Shown: positions 25,708 to 34,700 of the stretch, piece after piece
Numbering within the stretch: position 1 is the first letter of the stretch
Layout: each line of letters begins with the position of its first letter
Source: an uncultured Alteromonadaceae bacterium
GTDB lineage: Bacteria; Pseudomonadota; Gammaproteobacteria; Enterobacterales; Alteromonadaceae
DNA length: 64,000 nt
Assembly: GCA_913056495.1 (NCBI GenBank)
Contig: CAJXMO010000006.1
Coordinates: 1-64,000, forward strand
Reading direction: 5' to 3'
The notes under the pieces: generated by a model
Told to the model about the DNA's origin: nothing
Database searches by the model: none
Seen by the model: only the letters and a program-made list of their open reading frames with translations
Made by a program: the position numbers and the translations under genes

Positions 25708-28700
25708 TATTTTTGTCCTTTTTGCTGGCGTTTAAATATGGCGCTAAGTTTTTTTCGACTCAGTGCAGTAAATAAAAGACCCAACAAGCTCCAAACCCCG
25801 AGGCTACCGCCTGAAGATTTGTTGTTCACGGTAACTTGCTCAGGACCCGTTATGGTTACTGTCACTTGTGAACTAGCCTGCCCGCCTTCTCCGTCAGAAA
25901 TTAAATAACTGATTGTATCTTCGCCAATGAAATCGTCTGCACTATACACCAGTTGATTATTGACAATACTGACACTGCCATACTGGGCACTGGCTGACTC
26001 AATACTGAGTATATCGCCGTCAATATCATTGTCATTAGCCAATACGTTTATCGTGACCGGACTACTGCCATCAATTTGAAGTAAGTCACTCACAGCCTCA
26101 GGAGAACGGTTAGGTTTAACCGTGACATTAACAATGGCTGAGTCTGTGCCGCCATTTCTATCTGAGATCCCGTATTCAATCGTATCATTGCCCGCATAGT
26201 TAGGATTTGGTGTGTAGGTGACCTGATTATCAGCTTCAACCACAATCTGCCCGAAACTAGCCGTCACACTGCTGACTGTAATTTCATCTCCATCCGGATC
26301 GATATCATTATTAAGTACATCGATTGTAACGCTGGTATTCCATGCAAGTTCAGCTTGGTCATCCATTGCAACAGGTGGCTGGTTCCCATTGTTCATCACA
26401 GCAATACCGCCCGGATCGACAATTGAACCATTGGCGATACCATCATCATCATTCGAACCGCCGTCTTCAATAGTTAACTGCACGCACCAATGGCCTTCGG
26501 TCAATCCAGCGATCCAGCTTTCGTCTCCCGGTGGTGGACAGTAACCGGGTTCACCCAACGAAGAGGCGATTTGATTACTGTCATTGACAACAAAGTCGCT
26601 CCAATTACCGTTTCTCAGTTTACGATAAACGGCATTTTGTGGAACAGGCGCAATTTGTGGATAAACTAGCTGATAACTTTGACCTTTTTCCGGTAAACCG
26701 TAGGCAATAAAATCAATTAATCCGCCAACTAAATTTGCATCATCATCATGTGTCAATCCGGCATTGATAAGATCTTCATCTAGCAATAACCCCCCTGTAT
26801 CACTCAATGCAGCTGTCGACCCCTTACGTAAACAAACACCTGGATCACCTTCTACTAAAAAGCCATTTTGAATTAATGCTTGTTCAGGAACCACATTACA
26901 ATCAGAAATGGCATCCTGGAAATCCGGTATGCCATCACCGTCACTATCAGCATAACCTTCTTCTGCGTCCGGAATTAAATCGCCATCAGTATCTAGATTT
27001 TCATCCAATTGTTGTAAGCTTTCACGTACTTCAATGTAAACCGTCTGGCTGTCACTCAATGCAGGCAAACCCGAATCAGTAACAATAGCGCTCACTGGGT
27101 AAACACCCGGGTTTACTACCAGAGGATCAAACTCAAACACCTGAGCATCAGCACTTAAATTCACAATATCGTCTTGAGTTGTCCAGTTGATACTCACTGT
27201 ATCGTTAGGATTTGGATCACTCACGGCTGCCATTATGCTCACCAAGCCGGTTTGCTGGCTAACAGTAAGTCGGTTTTCGTCATCCTGCATAACCGTTAAG
27301 CCAACTTCCGGTGCAATATTATCTTCACTAATACGAATACTGGTCGTATTTTTTGCACCCAGATTTAAACTCGAATCGAGATCAATAATAATCGTTTCAT
27401 CCGGCTCAACTTCAGCATCCGCTAGCAGACTAAAGGTCAGTTTTGCCTGTGTTCCTGACTCAATATCCACACTGGTCTGGCTCAAATCATAATCGATTCC
27501 AACGTCCGCTGTGCTGGCTTCATTCACGCTAAACGGTATCGTCAGTGGATATTGTGGTGCCGGACCATTTAACAAGAAAGTAACTGTCACATCAGAACCT
27601 TCACTCACAATTTGGTTTTTACTGATTGAAACCAATGGATGTACGGTAACCGTTTGCTGCTCAGTTGTTTCATTACCCTGACTATCAACTGCTCGCCAGT
27701 ATGCGATATGCTCACCCGGTTTAAACAGAGTTGAGCCATCCACCAATGATACGGGCAGCGGGTTACCTAACGCATCAACGGCTGTCGCCACGCCCAAATC
27801 AACTTTAGTAAACAAGCCAGTTGCGTTGACTACAACATCGTCCGGTACTGAAATAACGGGTGGCTCACCAAACTGAACACCTGTAATTTGAAGGTTGACC
27901 AGAGCTTGAGAACGACCTTTATTTCCGTCTCTGACGGAGTAATTCAGTGTGACTCTGCCCGTAAAGTTATCCGGAGCCTGATAATTAATTGTATCCCGAC
28001 TATCACTGATAGTGGCCTCACCAACAGAGGCGCTCACGCCTTCAATGATTAGCGTATCACCATCTACATCAAGATCGTTTGCCAGTACATTCAGGCTATA
28101 TGAATCATCATCAGATTTCTCCAGATTAAAGGCATCAGCCTGCGCAACCGGTGCATCGTTTACCGGTGTAACGGTCAATTCAACGCTATATTCAACTGAT
28201 TCGGCAGTATCATCAGAAACCGTATAGACAAAACGGTCTGACCCATTAAAGTTCAGTTCCGGCTGATAAATCCAGCCATCATTCTGCGTGGTTAATACAC
28301 CGTTTTGCGGTAACTGTTTAACCTGCAAGCTTAGCGTATCCCCGTCCAAATCATCAGTTGCCGGAATAATCACAGCGCTGCTGTCTTCAACTACACTGAC
28401 CTGCATTGACTGGCCGGTCGGCTCATCATTTACTGCATCAACTGTGACGTTAACAGCAACCGTATCTGAGTCTACTCCGTCACTCACCTGAATAACAAAG
28501 CTGTCACTACCGTTAAAATTGTCATCCGGCGTATAACTGATGTTAGCCGTGTTACCTGACGCCGTAGTTTGTGCGGTTCCCGACGATGCATTGCTTGAGA
28601 CGGTCCAGGTTAATTCATCACCATTCTCGTCTGTTGCATCCAGAGACAGCGCAAAAGCAACCGGGCTACTGTCTTCGCTCATACTTACTACGACAGCTTC

Positions 28701-31700
28701 ACCTTGAATAATCACAGGTGCTTTCTGATATAACTTATTCACAGTATCGCTAAAGCTATTGCTTTGGTTATTTGCATCATCGCTCAAGATAACCGTGATG
28801 GTTAGCTCTCCTTCTGCTAAACCACTAACGTCAATGCCATCAACCAGTTGGTTTGCCTGGTTAACTGTACCAAAGCCACTGACGGTCTGTTTATTACTGT
28901 CAGTAATTATGTATTGATATTGGCTACCGACTTCTGCGCCGTTCAGTGCAAAGCTTGCTGAGGTATCATTCGTTAAATCAATTAAGCTTTGTTCTATTAC
29001 CACTTCAAAATCAGCCGGTGAAGTAGAATCTTCAGTTATGGTTGACACAGGTGTAAAGCCAGATACATTTCCCGCATCATCCTCTGCCTGAATAACAAAG
29101 TTATGCTCTGTATTTTCAGTTAGATTAACCTCAAATGACCAGCTTCCCTCTACCACACCTGTTGATAAAAGCGCCTCACTGCTATCTGGCTGTCCATTAT
29201 TATCCACATCCGCATACAATTTGACTTTAATCGCTTCAGGGTGTGTACCTGAAATCACAAAACTACTCGCATTCACAGTGACAGGTTCGGCCGGTTCATT
29301 AATCACAACCTGAACCGGTGCTGTTGTGTCTACTAATGTTGCAACATTCTGTTCATTCGTAAAGGTAAGATCAGCGATATTACCAGCAGCGTCTTCAATG
29401 ATATCACTATTGAGAATAACGCCACTCGCCAGTACAACAACGCCATCGTCATCAGTATCGCCTGCCTGCACTGTGTAATGGAAAGTTAAACTGTTTTCAG
29501 TTGCCGAAACAAACTCAGCTTGTTTATCAACGCCCCCTATGTCCAGTGACAAGGATAAATTATCGCCGGATACACTGATTGCTTTATCTGAGGTCAGCGT
29601 AAATACAATCGTCTCTCCAGCTTTAAAGTTACCGTCAGATAAACTAATTGTTGATACTTTTGGTGCCAAAGTATCTTTCATTACCTGCAATTGACTTTGC
29701 TCTGACATATTACCGGCTTGATCAGTCTGAACAGTCGTAATGTTGAGCTCGCCATCAATCAGGCTGCTTAAATCTGCCGAATCGGTAACCCATTCGCCGG
29801 ATTCATCGGCGGAGGTTTGAATTTCAAACGAACCGCTATCACTATCCGTTATTATCACTTCAATATCAGCCATAGGTTCTGATGTACCTGCCAATATCAG
29901 GTTTAAGGCTTCGTTGGCATTAATAACATCGTCGCCTTCAATCGGCGTGTTAATCACTGGCGCATCCGGTGCTGTGTTATCTAAGGTGATACCTTGCGTT
30001 GCACTGCTTGATTCATTACCCGCTGCATCGGTTTGTATCACAGTCACAGTCAGCGTGCCGTTCGTCAGGGCTGAGATATCAAGCTCGTTACTTTCTATCG
30101 TCCAGTCACCATTGCTATCTGCTGTGGTTTGAATCGATACACTGCCAATGGTAATGGTTAAGGTCGCATTCGCTTCGGCACCACTGCCTGAAATCAGGAC
30201 GGTATCGTCTTCCCCTGCATTGACAATATTATCAATTTCTATTGGTGTGGTAATCGAAGGTGCACTTGGTGCCGAGTTGTCTAAAGTTATGGCCTCTGTT
30301 GCAGCCGTTGAGGTATTGCCAGCCGTATCGGTCTGGGTCGCCGAGATTGTTAAGGTACCATTGTTAAAGGCACTCACATCAAGTTCGCTGCCTGAAATAG
30401 TCCAGTCCCCTGAGCCGTCCGCTGTCACGGTTTGATCTAAGCTGTTAACACCATCGGTAACTGTCACTGTGACACTGGCATTGGCTTCTGCGCCTGAGCC
30501 TGCAATTAATACATCCGCATCTTCTGCTGCATTGACGATACCATCTGTTTCTATTGGGGTGGTAATCGTCACTGCACTTGGGGCTGAATTATCGAGTGTG
30601 ATGTCTTGCGTTGAGGCCGTTGACGTATTACCCGCCGCATCAGTCTGTGTTGCCGTGACTGTTAACGTACCATTGTTAAAGGCACTGACATCAAATTCAC
30701 TACCAGAAACAGTCCAGTTCCCTGAGCCGTCCGCTGTCACGGTTTGATCTAAGCTATTCGCACCATCAGTGATGGTAACTGTGACACTGGCATTGGCTTC
30801 TGCGCCTGAGCCTGCAATCAATACATCATTATCTTCTGCTGCATTAACATAACCATCTCCTTCAACCGGAGTGGTGATCGTCGGTGCAGTCGGATCTGAA
30901 TTGTCTAGTGTAATGCTTTGGGTTGCAGCACTTGAGGTATTGCCCGCTGTATCGGTTTGGGTCACAGAGACGGTTAAGCTGCCATTATTAAAACTACTGA
31001 CATCAAACTCAGAACCATTGATTGTCCAGTTGCCGCTGCCATCTGCGGTCACCGTTTGATCTGAGCTGTTCGCGCCATCTGTGATGGTGACGGTCACATT
31101 ATTACCCGCTTCTGCACCTGTACCTGCTATCAACACATCTTCATCTTCTGCTGCGTTAACAATGCCGTCACTTTCAATCGGCGTATTAATCACTGGCGCA
31201 TCCGGTGCTGTGTTATCTAAGGTGATACCTTGCGTTGCACTGCTGGATTCATTACCCGCGGCATCTGTTTGTGTCACCGTCACCGTTAATGAGCCATTAT
31301 TCAATGCACTGATATCCAGTTCATTGCTTTCAATCGTCCAGTCACCATTGCTATCTGCTGTAGTTTGAATCGATACACTGCCAACCGTAATGGTTAAGCT
31401 TGCGTTCGGCTCAGCGCCACTGCCTGATATTAATACGGTATCGTCTTCACTGGCGTTAACAATATTATCAATTTCAATTGGTGTGCTGATACTGGGAGCA
31501 GCCGGTGCCTGATTATCCAAGGTAATCGTGGTACTGGCCGGGTCTGAGGTATTACCCGCGGTATCCGTTTGGGTCACAGAGACGGTTAAGCTGCCATTAT
31601 TAAAACTACTAACGTCAAACTCAGAACCATTGATTGTCCAAGCACCTGAGCCGTCTGCGGTCACCGTTTGATCTGAGCTGTTCGCGCCATCAGTGATGGT

Positions 31701-34700
31701 GATGGTCACACTATTACCCGCTTCTGCACCTGTACCTGCTATTAACACATCATTGTCTTCTGCTGCGTTAACAACGCCATCTGTTTCTATTGGCGTAGTA
31801 ATAGATGGTGCATCTGGCGCAACATCATCCACTACATTTATTGCAAAAGTTTGCTGATAATTAGTCGTGCCATCATTAGTGGCTATGCACACCTGGTAAT
31901 TACCCGGCAAAATCCCAGCATTCGCTTTTAAGGTGTCGTTTTCAACGGCAAATAAACTGTTATTCGCTGCTGAAGTACAATTACCATTATCGCTGGATGC
32001 GACTTCAACTAAACTATAGCTGTGGGTGTCAGCGGCATCTTCGTCAGAGGTTGACAAAATACCAATTACAAATGCAGAGTCAAGCGCTTGTGATTGGTTG
32101 ATCTGTGATGTGCTCAGTTGAATAGCGCTTGGTGAATCATTCACCGGATTCACCGTGATTGAGAAGGTTTGGCCGGTTACCGCTGCCGCACTATCTTCAC
32201 CGCCGTCTGCTAAGTTAAAGACAAAACTGTCCGAGGTGGTTTCGCCGCCATTGTGTTCGTAGCGCAAGCCACCATTATTCAACGCTTCGATGTCTTGCTG
32301 GGTAAAGGTGCTGTTTGCTGCCAGGGCTTCACCCGTATCCAGTGTGCCATTGTCATTGGCATCCACAAATAAAGTGCCGTTGCCTGGCGCTGTGGTGATT
32401 GTATAAATTAAGCCTGCGCCTGAATCATCGACATCCGAAGCTGATAGTTCACTGGTCGAAATTTGACTATTGCCACCTTCATCTAAAGTCAGGCCGCTAT
32501 TGGTTGCCATACTTGGCGCATCATTCACTGCGGTAATGTCTAAATTAATATCGCCAACTGTAATATCGCCGCTGCCTGCGTTGTCATTCACGCTAATGTT
32601 TAATGTGGCTGCATTATCCCCATTGGTATTGCTTGACCCTGTATATTGAATATTAGACGCCGTATCTAAATACGCATTGATGTCTGCAGGTGTACCGACC
32701 AAAGTAATTGTGGTTGAGTTAACCAGTGTTGCGGTCACATTTCCAGCTGAGCCATCTGCAGGGCTTGAGAAGGTACCGCCATTTAACGTCAGCGTAACCG
32801 TAATACTGGCACCGCTATCACTGTCTGCAAATACAATTTGTGATAAATCCAGATTACCATTGCTGTCTTCTGTAAAGCTGATATCGCTTGGCAAGCTTGT
32901 GCCGGTTGGATTGTCATTGACATTCGTAACGCTGATTGAAAACGTCTGTCCGGTCACGCCGGCATCTTCATCATCTTTTAAATCAAACGTAAAGCTGTCA
33001 GTTAAATTGTCTGTGCCATTATGAATATATTTAACCAGCTCATTATTAATATCATCCTGGGTAAAGGTGTCGTTTACATTGAGCGTGGTATCGTTGAGGG
33101 TTAGCGTACCATTGGTTGGTAATGTCGTGATTGTGTAAGTTAAATTCGCAGCTGCATCATCGGCATCTGTATATTCAAACTTGGCTTGGGTGATACTGGC
33201 GCTGCCGCCTTCGCTGATATCGCTTGTTGTCAACCCTGTGTTAGTGTTCACTGTTGGCGCATCATTCACCGGATTAACGGTAATCGAGAAGGTTTGGCCG
33301 GTTACTGCCGCCGCGCTATCTTCGCCGCCATCGGCTAAGTCAAATTCAAAGTTGTCTGAGGTGGTTTCACCGCCGTCATGCTCATACCGTAAACCACCGT
33401 TATTCAGCGCTTCGATATCTTGTTGGGTAAAGGTACCGTTAACTGCAAGTTCTTCACCGCTATCCAGTGTGCTATTGCTGTTGGCATCCACAAATAGGGT
33501 GCCGTTAGTCGGCGCTGTGGTAATTGTATAGGTTAAGCCTGTACCTGAATCGTCTGCATCACTCGCATTGAGTTCGGTGGTTGTGATTTGGCTGTTAGCG
33601 CCTTCGTTTAAGGTTAAACCGCTGTTGGTTGCCACACTCGGTGCATCATTCACCGGATTCACTGTGATTGAAAAGGTTTGGCCGGTTACCGCTGCCGCAC
33701 TGTCTTCTCCGCCATCGGCTACACTGAATTCGAAACTGTCTGCGGTGCTTTCGCCGCCATTGTGCTCATAACTGACTAAATTGTTGTCTATATCCGCCTG
33801 GGTAAAGGTGCTGTTAACAGTTAGCACGCTGTCATTTAACTTCAGGCTGCCGTTTGCCGGTAGTGTCGCCACGGTGAACGTAATACCACTGGCAACATCA
33901 TCCACGTCGCTCGCCGCTAATTCTGCGCTGCTGATTTGACTGCTCGCCGCTTCATCTAGTGTTAAACCTGCATTAGTAGATACCGTGGGTGCATCATTCA
34001 CCGCAGTAATATCAATATTGGCGCTGCCTAAATTGACATCACCACTGCCATCACCATCATTCACACTGATATTTAAGGTCGCTGCATTGTCCCCGTTGGT
34101 ATTGCTTGACCCTGTATATTGAATGTTCGACGCTGTATCAAGGTAAGTATTAATGTCATCGGCACTACCCACTAGGGTTATGGTCGTTGAATTGACTAAG
34201 GTTTCAGTCACACCGCTGCCCACACCAGAACCATCTGCAGGCGTTGCGAACGAACCGCCGCTTAACGTCAAGGTCACGGTAATCGTGCCGCTGTCTGAGT
34301 CACTCAGTACAACTGCAGATAAATCCAGATTACCGCTTGAATCTTCGGTCACAGTTAAATCGTCCGGTAAACTGGTGATTTCTGGATTGTCGTTTACTGC
34401 ACTGACTGCAATTGTTCTGGTATCTGAAGCGCTTGCTGCGTTTTTGTCTGTGGCGGTAAAAGTGACCGTTCGATTAGATGTACCTGGATTATCACTGGTT
34501 GTGCGATAACGTATTGATTGCAATACTTCCTGAACATTCGCATTGGTTGCATCACTATCAAAGGTAATCGTTAAAGCAGTATTATTAGTAACTGTGCCGC
34601 CAGACACACTTAAATCACCAATATCAACAGAGTTTGACAATATATCGGTTCCGCTAATGGTAATTGCAGTACCATCCCCATCGGTATCTGAAATACTGAT

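Noticed and set aside
29690-34400. Regular DNA repeats that could suggest CRISPR
   Set aside because: The period is about 300 bp, units are coding and fully in frame with no short repeat-spacer pattern, and no cas genes are present.
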